This document shows, piece by piece, positions 16,694 through 25,381 of a stretch of DNA of 39,579 nt. Position 1 is the first letter of the stretch; each line of letters opens with the position of its first letter. The stretch spans positions 1 through 39,579 of the forward strand of contig CAMQVJ010000018.1 in assembly GCA_947038175.1 (NCBI GenBank), read 5' to 3'. The position numbers were made by a program, and so were the translations under genes. The DNA comes from an uncultured Desulfovibrio sp. (lineage in GTDB: Bacteria > Desulfobacterota > Desulfovibrionia > Desulfovibrionales > Desulfovibrionaceae). Below the pieces are notes generated by a model that ran no database searches, was not told where the DNA came from, and saw only the letters and a program-made list of their open reading frames with translations.

Positions 16694-17440
16694 ATGGCGA
16701 ATGAATTAATATCGACAGCTTTAGTAACAGGTGCATCAAGAGGTATTGGCAAAGCTATTGCTTTGACTCTTGCTAAGGAAGGGTATACAGTATTCCTTAC
16801 CTACGCATCTAAAAAAGATGAAGCTATTTCGGTGGTTAAGGAAATAGAAGCCCATGGAGGCAAAGCGCAAGCTTTTTGCCTAAATATAGGTGATTCTGAA
16901 GCGATTACTCAGTTTTTTAAAGATGAGATTAAAGATAAGGTTCGTTTAGATGTTCTTGTTAATAACGCAGGAATAACGAAAGATGGCCTTATTATGCGAA
17001 TGAAAGATGATGATTTTGACAATGTTATCAATGTCAACTTACGTGGTTCTTTTATTTGTATTCGTGAAGCTTTTAAAATTATGTCTAAGCAACGACTTGG
17101 ACGAATTATAAATATTGTTTCTGTTGTCGGTCAGATGGGGAACGCAGGTCAAGCAAACTATGCAGCAGCGAAAGCAGGGCTTATTGGTATAACCAAGTCC
17201 GCAGCAAAAGAGTTTGGATCACGCTCAATTACAGTGAATGCGGTTGCCCCTGGTTTTATTGAAACGGACATGACAGCAGTTTTAGCGGATGATGTGAAAG
17301 CTAAATACGCAGCCCAAATTCCTTTAGGGACATTTGGATCTGCGCAAAATATTGCAGATGCCGTTGCTTTTCTCGCTTCCGAGAAAGCAGCGTATATCAC
17401 AGGTCAGGTACTGCCAGTTAATGGCGGTCTTTATTGTTAA
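16694..17440 (+). CDS. fabG: 3-oxoacyl-ACP reductase
   Basis: NADPH-dependent reduction of 3-oxoacyl-ACP in the elongation cycle. It is a short-chain dehydrogenase: TGASRGIGKAIAL binds NADP, VNNAGITKDGL follows, and the catalytic set is Ser143, Tyr156 and Lys160 (NYAAAKAG). The C-terminal GQVLPVNGGLYC is typical. Length 248, normal. The 117-base gap after fabH is AT-rich and has no convincing promoter or terminator. Confidence 0.95.
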   Translation: MANELISTALVTGASRGIGKAIALTLAKEGYTVFLTYASKKDEAISVVKEIEAHGGKAQAFCLNIGDSEAITQFFKDEIKDKVRLDVLVNNAGITKDGLIMRMKDDDFDNVINVNLRGSFICIREAFKIMSKQRLGRIINIVSVVGQMGNAGQANYAAAKAGLIGITKSAAKEFGSRSITVNAVAPGFIETDMTAVLADDVKAKYAAQIPLGTFGSAQNIADAVAFLASEKAAYITGQVLPVNGGLYC

Positions 17441-17470
17441 CCCACAAATATACTACCCTTTGGAGGGATT

Positions 17471-17701
17471 ATGTCAGTTGAAGCTAGAATTAAGCAAATT
17501 ATTAAGGATCAATTAGGAGTATCTGAAGAAGAAGTAAAGCCAGAAGCTTCCTTTGTAGAAGACCTTGGAGCTGACTCTCTTGATTTGACAGAACTCATCA
17601 TGGCTATGGAAGAAGAATTTGATTGTGAAATCGCCGATGAAGACGCTCAAAAGCTTTTGAAAGTGAAAGACGCTATTTCATACGTAGAAGCAAAACAATA
17701 A
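17471..17701 (+). CDS. acpP: acyl carrier protein
   Basis: Carries growing acyl chains on a phosphopantetheine arm attached to Ser36 of the [10 protein letters not shown] motif. The 76-residue acidic helical protein is fully typical. A strong GGAGG site precedes it, in keeping with high expression. It ends just before a terminator-like hairpin, so it can be made in excess over fabF. Confidence 0.97.
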   Translation: MSVEARIKQIIKDQLGVSEEEVKPEASFVEDLGADSLDLTELIMAMEEEFDCEIADEDAQKLLKVKDAISYVEAKQ

Positions 17702-17704
17702 TAT

Positions 17705-17734
17705 TTTTAGGGACGTCTTGTGGCGTCCCTAAAA
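17705..17734 (+). terminator. hairpin between acpP and fabF, probable partial terminator
   Basis: TTTTAGGGACG and CGTCCCTAAAA form a perfect 11-base stem with an 8-base loop. The downstream T content is low (TTTATT), so it may act as an mRNA-stabilising or attenuating hairpin more than a full terminator. Confidence 0.65.
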
Positions 17735-17738
17735 TTTA

Positions 17739-17766
17739 TTGATACATTATTTAAAAAAAATATAAT
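17739..17766 (+). promoter_or_regulatory. internal promoter for fabF
   Basis: TTGATA (17739-17744), a 16-base A-rich spacer and a perfect TATAAT (17761-17766), immediately after the acpP hairpin and about 60 bases before fabF. Confidence 0.65.
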
Positions 17767-17826
17767 TTTCATTTACAATATTTGAAATTTAGAATTACGA
17801 ATGGGATTCGCCCAAAAGGATAACTT

Positions 17827-19074
17827 ATGACCCTCAGACGCGTTGTTGTTACAGGTGTTTCTGCTATTACTCCTTTAGGACTTGATGCTAAGACTACTTG
17901 GGAAGGCATTATTTCTGGTAAATGCGGTATACGAAAAATAACAAATTTCGATACAACTGGTTTTGATACGGATATCGCTGGAGAAATTTCAGAATTTAAT
18001 CCTGAAGCTGTTATATCAGCAAAACAAAGTAAGCGTATGGATCGTTTTGTCCAGTTTTCTGTGTGTGGCGCATTGCAACTTATGGAAAATTCAGGCTATA
18101 AAATCACCGATGAAAATGCTGAAGATGTTGGTGTTATTCTTGGTATTGGTCTTGGTGGCCTTTCCACTATAGAAGTTTTTCACAGCAAGCTAGTTGCTGC
18201 TGGTCCATCCCGTGTTTCACCATTTTTTATACCTATGCTGATTTCAAATATGGCACCAGGACAGGTGGCAATATTTACAGGTGCAAAGGGACCAAATATG
18301 GCTCTTACGAGCGCTTGTGCTTCTGCTACACATGCCATCGGTAATGCATATACTGAAATTGCTCTTGGTCGTTGTGAAGCTATTATTACAGGTGGCTCTG
18401 AGGCAACAATCACGCCTATGGGTATTTCTGGATTTACCTCCATGAAAGCACTTTGCACTAAGTACAATGATACACCAGAAAAATCTTCTCGTCCTTTTGA
18501 TATGGATCGTGCAGGTTTTGTTATGGGTGAAGGCACGGGGATGTTATTCCTTGAAAGTCTTGATAGTGCGCTTGAACGTGGTGCGTATATTTACGCTGAA
18601 GTTGTTGGGGCTGCTGGTTCTGATGATGCTCATCATATGGTTGCTCCTCGTGAAGATGGGCTTGGTATGGCAATGGTTATGCGTAGAGCTTTGAAAGACG
18701 CAGGGCTGTCTCCTGAACAAATTACTCATATTAACGCTCATGGGACTTCAACCCACGCTAATGATGCTGCGGAATCTAAAGCAATTAAACTTGTTTTTGG
18801 AGACCATGCAAAAAATATTGCGATTTGTGCTAATAAATCCCAAATGGGACATTTACTAGGCGCTGCAGGTGGAGCGGAAAGTGTTATTTCCGTGCTTACT
18901 CTTGATAGTGGTATGGTTCCTGGAACTATAAACTACGATACACCTGACCCTGAATGTCCTTTGAATTATATGGGCGATGGTCCTAAAAAATTGGATCCTG
19001 AATACGTTCTTTGTAATTCCTTTGGTTTTGGTGGGACAAACGGCAGTGTGATTTTCAAGCGTTATGCTCACTAA
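17827..19074 (+). CDS. fabF: beta-ketoacyl-ACP synthase II
   Basis: Elongates acyl-ACP with malonyl-ACP. The nucleophile is Cys164 in SACASATHAIGN; the two catalytic His are in NAHGTSTHANDA and SQMGHLLGAAGG, and NSFGFGGTNGS closes the active site. Length 415, normal. AAAAGGAT precedes the ATG. The hairpin and promoter upstream suggest it is also transcribed independently of acpP. Confidence 0.96.
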   Translation: MTLRRVVVTGVSAITPLGLDAKTTWEGIISGKCGIRKITNFDTTGFDTDIAGEISEFNPEAVISAKQSKRMDRFVQFSVCGALQLMENSGYKITDENAEDVGVILGIGLGGLSTIEVFHSKLVAAGPSRVSPFFIPMLISNMAPGQVAIFTGAKGPNMALTSACASATHAIGNAYTEIALGRCEAIITGGSEATITPMGISGFTSMKALCTKYNDTPEKSSRPFDMDRAGFVMGEGTGMLFLESLDSALERGAYIYAEVVGAAGSDDAHHMVAPREDGLGMAMVMRRALKDAGLSPEQITHINAHGTSTHANDAAESKAIKLVFGDHAKNIAICANKSQMGHLLGAAGGAESVISVLTLDSGMVPGTINYDTPDPECPLNYMGDGPKKLDPEYVLCNSFGFGGTNGSVIFKRYAH

Positions 19075-19084
19075 AAATACTGTT

Positions 19085-19365
19085 TATGCTGCATAAAAAG
19101 TCTACGTAAGAATACCAATTGTTAGTATTGGTTTGAATCTATATGCAGATTTTTACTTTTTTCTATTTACAAAAGCTTTTATAAGCACAGCTTCTATCTT
19201 ATAAATAGAAATTTGTGTTTATAAAGGCTTTGTACGAAAAGAGGAGGAGAGTTTTCCTTAAAGAGATAACTCGAATTTTCTTTTTTGTTTGAAGCTTAGA
19301 TTGTTGCGCTCCTTTCTTGGGATGCGCTTTTACGTGCCATTTTTTATTTGGCATGTTTTTTATAA
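19085..19365 (+). ncRNA. candidate structured leader RNA of glyA
   Basis: The 336 bases between fabF and glyA hold a dense series of hairpins on one strand. They are an outer stem CTGCATA/TATGCAG (19089-19148) enclosing ACCAAT/ATTGGT; a long imperfect hairpin at 19168-19234 of about 21 base pairs with an inner TTCTAT/ATAGAA stem; a purine-rich tract GAAAAGAGGAGGAGAG; and a GCGCTCC/GGGATGCGC hairpin (19306-19327). A terminator (19332-19361) ends about 50 bases before glyA. Leader structures that end in a terminator often regulate the following gene, but I cannot match this to a known riboswitch class. Confidence 0.4.
19332..19361 (+). terminator. intrinsic terminator just before glyA
   Basis: ACGTGCCA pairs with TGGCATGT (one G-U pair) around a 9-base loop and is followed by a T run and a second T run after ATAA. 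It may end fabF transcription or attenuate glyA. Confidence 0.65.
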
Positions 19366-19410
19366 TTTTTTCCGAAATAATCAACCTCTTCGTATCTAAA
19401 AGGAATTATT

Positions 19411-20661
19411 ATGCAAAGTATCATTTCTCAAGATCCTCTTGTAGCAGAAGCTATATATAAAGAGACTCGTCGCCAAATAAACAATCTTGAACTCATCGCT
19501 TCAGAAAATTTTGTGTCTGCTGCTGTTCGTGAAGCTCAAGGTTCTATCTTAACACATAAATACGCAGAAGGTTATCCTGGAAAGCGTTATTATGGCGGTT
19601 GTGAATTTGTTGATATTGCAGAAAGAATTGCTATTGAAAGAGCGCAACAGATATTTGGTTGTAATTATGCTAATGTACAGCCCCATTCAGGAAGCCAAGC
19701 AAATATGGGTGCATATTTAGCGTTTGTTAAGCCTGGAGACACTGTACTTGGTATGGATCTTTCCCACGGCGGACATTTGACTCACGGTAGCCCTGTGAAT
19801 TTTTCGGGTAGACTGTTTAATGTTGTTTCTTATGGCGTATCAGAAGAAACAGGTTTTATTGATTATGATGCAATGGAAAAGCTTGCACATCAACATAAGC
19901 CAAAACTGATTATTGCTGGTGCAAGTGCATATTCTCGTTTTATTGATTTTGAACGTTTTCGTAAGATTGCGGACGCAGTTGGTGCTAAGCTCATGGTTGA
20001 TATGGCTCATATTGCAGGACTTGTTGCTACTGGCCTTCATCCTTCACCTATTGAGCATGCACATATTACGACGACTACGACACATAAAACATTGCGTGGC
20101 CCTCGCGGCGGTATGATTTTAGCAAATAGAACAGATGAAAATAATCTTGAGAAACTTATCAATAGCCAAATTTTCCCTGGTATTCAAGGCGGCCCTTTGA
20201 TGCATGTGATTGCAGCAAAAGCGATTGCTTTTGGTGAAGCACAACGTCCTGAGTATTTTGAATATCAAAAGCAAGTTGTTAAGAATGCTTCACATTTAGC
20301 TAAATTCATTATAAATGCAGGATTTCATATTGTTTCAGGCGGTACGGATAACCATCTTATGCTGCTTGATTTGACGAGCAAGGATATTACAGGCAAAGAC
20401 GCTGAAATAGCTCTCGATAAAGCCGGTATCACTGTCAATAAGAATACTGTACCTTTTGAAACACGCTCTCCTTTTGTTACATCAGGTGTGCGTATCGGTA
20501 CTCCTGCCCTTACTACTCGTGGAATGAAAGAGAGTGATATGGATCAGGTGGGTGCATGGATTGTTGAAGTTTTAGAAAATGTCAACAATGAAGATAAATT
20601 ACAAAAAATTCATACGGCAGTAAATGCTTTTGCTTCTCGCTTCCCGATATTTGCATATTAA
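19411..20661 (+). CDS. glyA: serine hydroxymethyltransferase
   Basis: Interconverts serine and glycine while charging tetrahydrofolate with a one-carbon unit, linking to purM-type purine synthesis. It has [27 protein letters not shown] and the PLP site [15 protein letters not shown] with Lys226. Length 416, normal. AAAAGGA precedes the ATG. It follows the fab operon, an order that I associate with Desulfovibrio relatives, but a terminator and a structured leader separate it from fabF. A two-way terminator follows. Confidence 0.96.
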   Translation: MQSIISQDPLVAEAIYKETRRQINNLELIASENFVSAAVREAQGSILTHKYAEGYPGKRYYGGCEFVDIAERIAIERAQQIFGCNYANVQPHSGSQANMGAYLAFVKPGDTVLGMDLSHGGHLTHGSPVNFSGRLFNVVSYGVSEETGFIDYDAMEKLAHQHKPKLIIAGASAYSRFIDFERFRKIADAVGAKLMVDMAHIAGLVATGLHPSPIEHAHITTTTTHKTLRGPRGGMILANRTDENNLEKLINSQIFPGIQGGPLMHVIAAKAIAFGEAQRPEYFEYQKQVVKNASHLAKFIINAGFHIVSGGTDNHLMLLDLTSKDITGKDAEIALDKAGITVNKNTVPFETRSPFVTSGVRIGTPALTTRGMKESDMDQVGAWIVEVLENVNNEDKLQKIHTAVNAFASRFPIFAY

Positions 20662-20690
20662 ACTAAACTCTGTTTAGGTATCTAAAAAAA

Positions 20691-20717
20691 AACTCATTTT
20701 GCTTTGCAAAATGAGTT
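20691..20717. terminator. bidirectional terminator between glyA and pgl
   Basis: AACTCATTTTGC and GCAAAATGAGTT form a perfect 12-base stem with loop TTT. There are seven Ts after it on the plus strand and a matching A run before it, so it works for both convergent genes. Confidence 0.9.
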
Positions 20718-20724
20718 TTTTTAT

Positions 20725-21468
20725 TTATTCGTTATCGCCTAAAGCGGCGCCTTCATCTACAACCCAAAGCAGTTCGCCTCTTGTAGGGCGTACTTTTTGA
20801 GCAGGTAATTCTGGTTTTTCTAAGAGGTTTAGTGTGCGAGTAAGTGCGTGGTGTTTTTCTTTTCCTGTTACCATAAAGATACAAGAACGCGCATTATTGA
20901 GCACAGGCAGGGTAAGTGTTAGTCTGTCTGCTTTATTACTGCGAACATATTGATCGATAACTATTCTTTCTTTTTCGCGAACTGCGTGTTCACCAGGGTA
21001 AAGAGACGCTGTGTGTCCATCTTCACCAATGCCAAGTAATATACAGTCAAAACGAGGAAATTCGCCTTCTTTTAGATTGAAGTGCTCTTTTATGAGATTT
21101 TCATAAGCAAGAGCGGATTCCACAGGATTACATTCGCCTTTCATACGATAATATCGAGTTATGGGCACATGGGAAAGGAGTTCTGACCTTGCGATAGCAT
21201 AGTTACTTCTTGGGTCATCAGGATGAACACAACATTCATCACCCCAGTAAACAACAATTTTTTCCCAAGGTAATCTGTCAGCCCAGTCGCTTTCTGCTAA
21301 AAGACGAAAGAGGGGGATTGGTGTTGTGCCACCAGAAAGGGCAATGGTGAAAACGCCTCTTTCTGCAATAGCTTCTTCACAAATTTGTGTAAGGTGGTGA
21401 GCGACTCGCTCAGCCATAGCAGCGGGGTCTTTGTGTATATGAAGGGCTAAATGTATGGAACGTGACAT
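20725..21468 (-). CDS. pgl: 6-phosphogluconolactonase
   Basis: Hydrolyses 6-phosphogluconolactone in the oxidative pentose-phosphate branch. TIALSGGTTPIPLFRLLAE near residue 45, VVYWGDECCVHPDDPRSNY and LGIGEDGHTASLYPG are the DevB/Pgl family motifs. I take the ATG at 21468, which has AAGGAG seven bases upstream and yields 247 residues; an earlier in-frame start at 21507 adds a non-conserved stretch. No zwf or gnd gene is in the window. Confidence 0.92.
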   Translation of the reverse strand: MSRSIHLALHIHKDPAAMAERVAHHLTQICEEAIAERGVFTIALSGGTTPIPLFRLLAESDWADRLPWEKIVVYWGDECCVHPDDPRSNYAIARSELLSHVPITRYYRMKGECNPVESALAYENLIKEHFNLKEGEFPRFDCILLGIGEDGHTASLYPGEHAVREKERIVIDQYVRSNKADRLTLTLPVLNNARSCIFMVTGKEKHHALTRTLNLLEKPELPAQKVRPTRGELLWVVDEGAALGDNE

Positions 21469-21556
21469 GTTCTGATTCTCCTTATAAAATGGTGTATATT
21501 TTGACAAGAATGATTAACTAAAACGAAGTGAAAATATGAGCATGTTAAAACGCTTT

Positions 21557-22792
21557 CTATTCAGAAATTTGGTGAAATTCCCCATTCGGCAAATTAACAT
21601 AGAGTGGTGTAGGTGAACAAATAAGCTTTTTATCTAAGCTAGTAGCAATTTCTTCATCAGTTAAAATTATATTCCAAGTATGAGAGATGGGTTGGTCTGG
21701 AGGGAAAAGTCTGTTGATTTTAAGATATTCTTCCTTAAAAAGACTTCCATCTTCAAAGCTAATGGTGGCATCAGCAGCCCAAGAAATGATATCATCACCG
21801 CTATTATTCGCTTTCGCATCGGCACGAATGAGCAGTAGTTTACTACCTGATAATTCTGTTATAGTTGCGCTACACGTCATATCGGGCAAGTATTGCTGCA
21901 CACTTTTCACAATCGCAGCTTTTCCTGCTAGTATGCGTTTTTCTTTTTGTAGTCTTTGTTTTTTTATTTCAGTGTCATAGAGTGCTAAAATTTCATCAAG
22001 GTTAGTGATTTCTTTAATACACCATGCGTCATTATGTATGTGTGCTGTTAGTAATAATGGATACGTGCCCCATTTTATGGTTTTTAACTTGCTTTTGAGT
22101 ACATACGTTTCTGTTGTAGGATCGCTCAGTCTTTTATGAATAGTAAAGGGGGTGGCTCGAATTTGTGATGCGAGCTTAGCAGGAAGTATATTAATTTTTT
22201 TATCAAACGGCATTTCTGAATCTTTAGCTCTGACAATATTTAAAAGCAGAGAAGACAAAGATTTATTAAATGCCTGTTCGTTTGATAAATCGCCTATATA
22301 CCGTGCTAAATCAGGGTATTTATTAATATTGCTTCTAATAGTCTTATCTACATTTTTTATAAAAATAGAAGCATTAAAGACGCTTGAAAGCAATACAGGG
22401 TCGTTCATTGTTAGCGTTGTATGAAGAGTTTCAAGCAGATATTCTGGTGTGCGTTTATATCTGATTTCTTCGTAGGCAAAGTAGGCCATTCCAGAAAACA
22501 TGAGAGCATGTCCAACAACAAGCGGAATCCAGAATCTTTTTTGTCTGAGTTTTTTTATTTTAGCAAATACGGGAGCAAGTTTTTCTTTAATAATAGCCCC
22601 TTTACTTGGGCCTTTAACTACTTCGCTTGCTTCTGTGTCATCTTTCTTTTCCCCAGTCTTTTCCTCAGGCTTAGTATCTCCTGCATTTTCTGGAGATTGC
22701 TTGCTTGAGTTTTCAGGTGACGGTTCAGATGCGTTGCCGTTTTTGTTTTCACTCATTGGTTCTGGTACTGTATTATTTTCTTGATTTGACAT
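21557..22792 (-). CDS. single-pass membrane protein of unknown function downstream of rho
   Basis: I do not recognise the family. The first 90 residues are polar and disordered, rich in Glu, Asn, Ser, Pro and Lys. A basic patch (KIKKLRQKRF) and one membrane helix (about 93-112, WIPLVVGHALMFSGMAYFAY) follow. The last 300 residues are soluble, mixed alpha/beta, presumably periplasmic, with a predicted helix rich in Lys, Arg and Glu (EIKKQRLQKEKRILAGK) in the middle. The topology is inside-N, outside-C. The start ATG is directly preceded by an in-frame GTG and the ribosome site is weak. It lies 67 bases after rho on the same strand, so it may be co-transcribed with it. Confidence 0.75.
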   Translation of the reverse strand: MSNQENNTVPEPMSENKNGNASEPSPENSSKQSPENAGDTKPEEKTGEKKDDTEASEVVKGPSKGAIIKEKLAPVFAKIKKLRQKRFWIPLVVGHALMFSGMAYFAYEEIRYKRTPEYLLETLHTTLTMNDPVLLSSVFNASIFIKNVDKTIRSNINKYPDLARYIGDLSNEQAFNKSLSSLLLNIVRAKDSEMPFDKKINILPAKLASQIRATPFTIHKRLSDPTTETYVLKSKLKTIKWGTYPLLLTAHIHNDAWCIKEITNLDEILALYDTEIKKQRLQKEKRILAGKAAIVKSVQQYLPDMTCSATITELSGSKLLLIRADAKANNSGDDIISWAADATISFEDGSLFKEEYLKINRLFPPDQPISHTWNIILTDEEIATSLDKKLICSPTPLYVNLPNGEFHQISE

Positions 22793-22859
22793 CACTAGTA
22801 TCCATTTTTAAAATATAATCATTGCGACATAATAAACTTAAGAATGAGCTTTTTGTAGA

Positions 22860-24575
22860 TTATTTACTCATTCCATTTAAAAAGTCTTTATTAGATTTTG
22901 AATTTCTCATTTTATCGAGTAAAAATTCCATACTATCAATAGATGCCATTGGTGCAAGAATTTTACGTAAAATCCAAACTCTGTTAAGATTTTCTTCAGA
23001 TAAGAGCAAGTCTTCTTTGCGTGTTCCTGTTCGGTTGATATCAATAGCAGGGAAGACTCTTTTTTCAGAAAGGTGTCTATCAAGATAAAGGTCTAAGTTG
23101 CCTGTACCTTTAAATTCTTCAAAAATGACTTCATCCATACGAGAACCTGTATCAATAAGGGCAGTTGCAATAATAGTTAAGCTTCCGCCATCTTCAATGT
23201 TTCTCGCTGCGCCAAAAAAGCGTTTTGGCTTTTGAAGGGCATTTGCGTCTAGACCACCAGAAAGAACTCGTCCTGATGACGGAGTGATTGCGTTGTACGC
23301 TCTGCCAAGGCGAGTAATGGAATCTAGTAAAATAACAACATCTTTTTTTCTTTCCACTAAGCGTTTTGCTTTTTCAAGTACCATTTCACAAACTTGCACA
23401 TGGCGTTGTGGTGGTTCATCGAAGGTAGAGCTAACAACTTCAGCGTTTTTCACGGTACGTTCCATATCGGTTACTTCTTCAGGTCTTTCGTCAATAAGAA
23501 GTATTATAAGGTAAATATCTGGATAGTTTGCGCTAATAGAATTTGCAATATTTTGTAATAGAATAGTTTTCCCTGTTCTTGGAGGGGCAACAATAAGCCC
23601 TCTTTGTCCACGTCCAATGGGTGCCATAAAGTCAATAACTCTGCCGGCTAAGTTCTTTTCATCTGTTTCTATACATAATTGCTGGTTTGGAAAAATAGGG
23701 GTGTGGTTTTCAAATAGAACAAGGTGGCGTGCATTTTCAGGTGGCTCAAAACCAACTTCATTTACTTTAACTAAAGCAAAATAGCGTTCGCCTTCCTTTG
23801 GTGGACGAATTTGTCCCTGTACACAATCACCTTTACGGAGGTGATAGCGTCGTATTTGAGAAGGAGAAACATAAACATCATCAGCCCCAGGCATGTAACT
23901 ACTGAGAGGTGAACGTAAGAAACCATACCCATCGGGAAGAACTTCAAGAACGCCATCACCTGTGATGGAGCCATTTTGAGAAACACAGGATTGTAAGAGT
24001 GCAAAAATGAGTTCTTGTTTGCGCATTGAACTTGCATTATCTAATTGATATTGCTCTGCTAATATCATGAGCTCGTTCATGCTTCTTGTTTTGAGCTCAG
24101 AAAGGCTGAGTATATCAGTGGACTGCGGAGCAATGTTTTGTTCAGGAGCTACGGAGCCACGATTGTGCGGTTCTTGATTTTTGTGATTTTGTTCTTTATG
24201 TGGCGAACGATTCATAGGGGGGGGGGTATGACGTCTTTGCGTTGTAATATGTCGATTTTCAGGCATGTTAGGTGCATCAATACTATTTGTTGCATCACCA
24301 TTGCGTTCAGCGGTGTTTTCTTCTTTTTGAAGATGTTCGGACTGAGAGGTTTCCACCTGTGGATTTTTAGCTTGAAAAATTTCTGCTTGAGAATTTTCCG
24401 TATTGCCAAAGTTTTCACTTTGTTCTTGTTTAGTTTGGCTTTTTTTAGCAGGTGTTGCACGAGGGGATCTTGTACGTGTTGTTGTTTTAGGCACTGCCGT
24501 TTCTAATGCTGTGCTTGTTTCAACTTGTTCTTCTGATACTTTGCGTTTACGAGTAGTAGGACGACTTGTGGGCAT
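22860..24575 (-). CDS. rho: transcription termination factor Rho with a long disordered N-terminal extension
   Basis: Hexameric RNA helicase that ends transcription. The core is complete: Rho N-terminal domain from about residue 154 ([20 protein letters not shown]), cold-shock RNA-binding domain ([17 protein letters not shown]), Walker [12 protein letters not shown], the [12 protein letters not shown] segment and the Q-loop/R-loop region with [13 protein letters not shown]. Before this lies an unusual 150-residue extension rich in Lys/Arg at first, then Glu, Gln, Asn, Ser and Thr. The coding strand has a run of ten Cs at Pro118-Pro120, followed directly by Met121. I chose the ATG at 24575 because its product begins with a basic segment and GGTGG lies about 11 bases upstream; longer in-frame starts (24674, 24635) lack ribosome sites. 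Confidence 0.93.
   Translation of the reverse strand: MPTSRPTTRKRKVSEEQVETSTALETAVPKTTTRTRSPRATPAKKSQTKQEQSENFGNTENSQAEIFQAKNPQVETSQSEHLQKEENTAERNGDATNSIDAPNMPENRHITTQRRHTPPPMNRSPHKEQNHKNQEPHNRGSVAPEQNIAPQSTDILSLSELKTRSMNELMILAEQYQLDNASSMRKQELIFALLQSCVSQNGSITGDGVLEVLPDGYGFLRSPLSSYMPGADDVYVSPSQIRRYHLRKGDCVQGQIRPPKEGERYFALVKVNEVGFEPPENARHLVLFENHTPIFPNQQLCIETDEKNLAGRVIDFMAPIGRGQRGLIVAPPRTGKTILLQNIANSISANYPDIYLIILLIDERPEEVTDMERTVKNAEVVSSTFDEPPQRHVQVCEMVLEKAKRLVERKKDVVILLDSITRLGRAYNAITPSSGRVLSGGLDANALQKPKRFFGAARNIEDGGSLTIIATALIDTGSRMDEVIFEEFKGTGNLDLYLDRHLSEKRVFPAIDINRTGTRKEDLLLSEENLNRVWILRKILAPMASIDSMEFLLDKMRNSKSNKDFLNGMSK
24217..24226. repeat. ten-base G/C homopolymer inside rho
   Basis: Ten consecutive Gs on the plus strand (ten Cs in the rho coding strand). 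It is by far the longest G/C run in the window and unexpected in AT-rich DNA. It is of the length class that mutates by slippage in phase-variable genes. Confidence 0.95.
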
Positions 24576-24724
24576 AGGTAAAACCACCGAGGATAAGGAT
24601 TTTTGGAAAATATGGGTATTAAATTGGGAAAACATATTATATAAAACATATAAATGGGATTTTGGTGAAAACATATCACGATAAAAAGAGAAATATAGGC
24701 AAGAGCCAAATATATTTTATAAGA

Positions 24725-24742
24725 TGTTCATGAGCATGAACA
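24725..24742 (-). promoter_or_regulatory. hairpin at the probable 5' end of the rho mRNA
   Basis: TGTTCATG and CATGAACA form a perfect 8-base stem with a 2-base loop. The promoter at 24748-24776 would start transcription at its first bases, so the rho mRNA would begin with this structure, about 150 bases before the start codon. It is not followed by a T run. Confidence 0.5.
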
Positions 24743-24747
24743 AACCA

Positions 24748-24776
24748 CTTATATATAATGTTTTCATAGTTGGCAA
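24748..24776 (-). promoter_or_regulatory. promoter of rho
   Basis: On the minus strand TTGCCA (24776-24771), a 17-base spacer and TATAAG (24753-24748), each five of six to consensus. It lies directly after the pth stop codon. Confidence 0.65.
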
Positions 24777-24781
24777 GTGTT

Positions 24782-25381
24782 TTAGTCCTTTTTTTTGCGC
24801 ATATTGATTTCATTCATGGATTTTGTGAGTCCATTTTGAATAATATTCTTAAGTCCTTTGCAGGCATCGTCTTGGGATTGTGATATAAGTTCTTTGTTTT
24901 CACCAAAGCCACCTAATACCCATGAGCTTAGATTTGCTGAATCTTGTGGACGCCCAATGCCTATTCTTAATCGATAATAATCTTGAGTGGATAGTCTTTG
25001 ACTTATAGACTTTAGCCCATTATGTCCTGCTGCTCCGCCGCCTTTTTTGAGCTGAATACGCCCAGGACTTAAGTCGAGTTCATCATGAACGACGATAAGC
25101 TTTTCAGGCTCTGCTTTATACCATGCTAAAAGGGGCTGGACACATTCTCCGCTTAAATTCATAAATGTTTGAGGAAAGGCGAAAAACCATGGAATATTAT
25201 TTTCAAAAACCACCTTGAAAAGTACACAAGAAAACTTTGAAGCAGAAACTTGTTCTACTCTGTATTTTGGTGCAAGTTCTTCAAGGAATTGTTCTAAAAC
25301 TAAAAAGCCGATATTGTGTTTTGTGTTTATGTATTGGCTACCTGGATTTCCAAGTCCAACAATAATGCCACCAATTTCCAT
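24782..25381 (-). CDS. pth: peptidyl-tRNA hydrolase
   Basis: Releases peptides from prematurely dropped peptidyl-tRNA. GLGNPGSQYINTKHNIGF carries the conserved Asn and catalytic His22; TFMNLSGECV and VVHDELDLSPGRIQLKKGG carry the other conserved Asn and the catalytic-site Asp, and GGAAGHNGLKSI follows. Length 199, normal. Its ATG directly follows the stop codon of the large TPR gene (TAAATG), so translation is probably coupled to that very different upstream gene. Confidence 0.95.
   Translation of the reverse strand: MEIGGIIVGLGNPGSQYINTKHNIGFLVLEQFLEELAPKYRVEQVSASKFSCVLFKVVFENNIPWFFAFPQTFMNLSGECVQPLLAWYKAEPEKLIVVHDELDLSPGRIQLKKGGGAAGHNGLKSISQRLSTQDYYRLRIGIGRPQDSANLSSWVLGGFGENKELISQSQDDACKGLKNIIQNGLTKSMNEINMRKKKD

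Noticed and set aside
19199..19384. Minus-strand Lys-rich frame opposite the glyA leader
   Set aside because: No ribosome site; composition reflects the T-rich leader. The structured RNA reading on the plus strand explains the region better.
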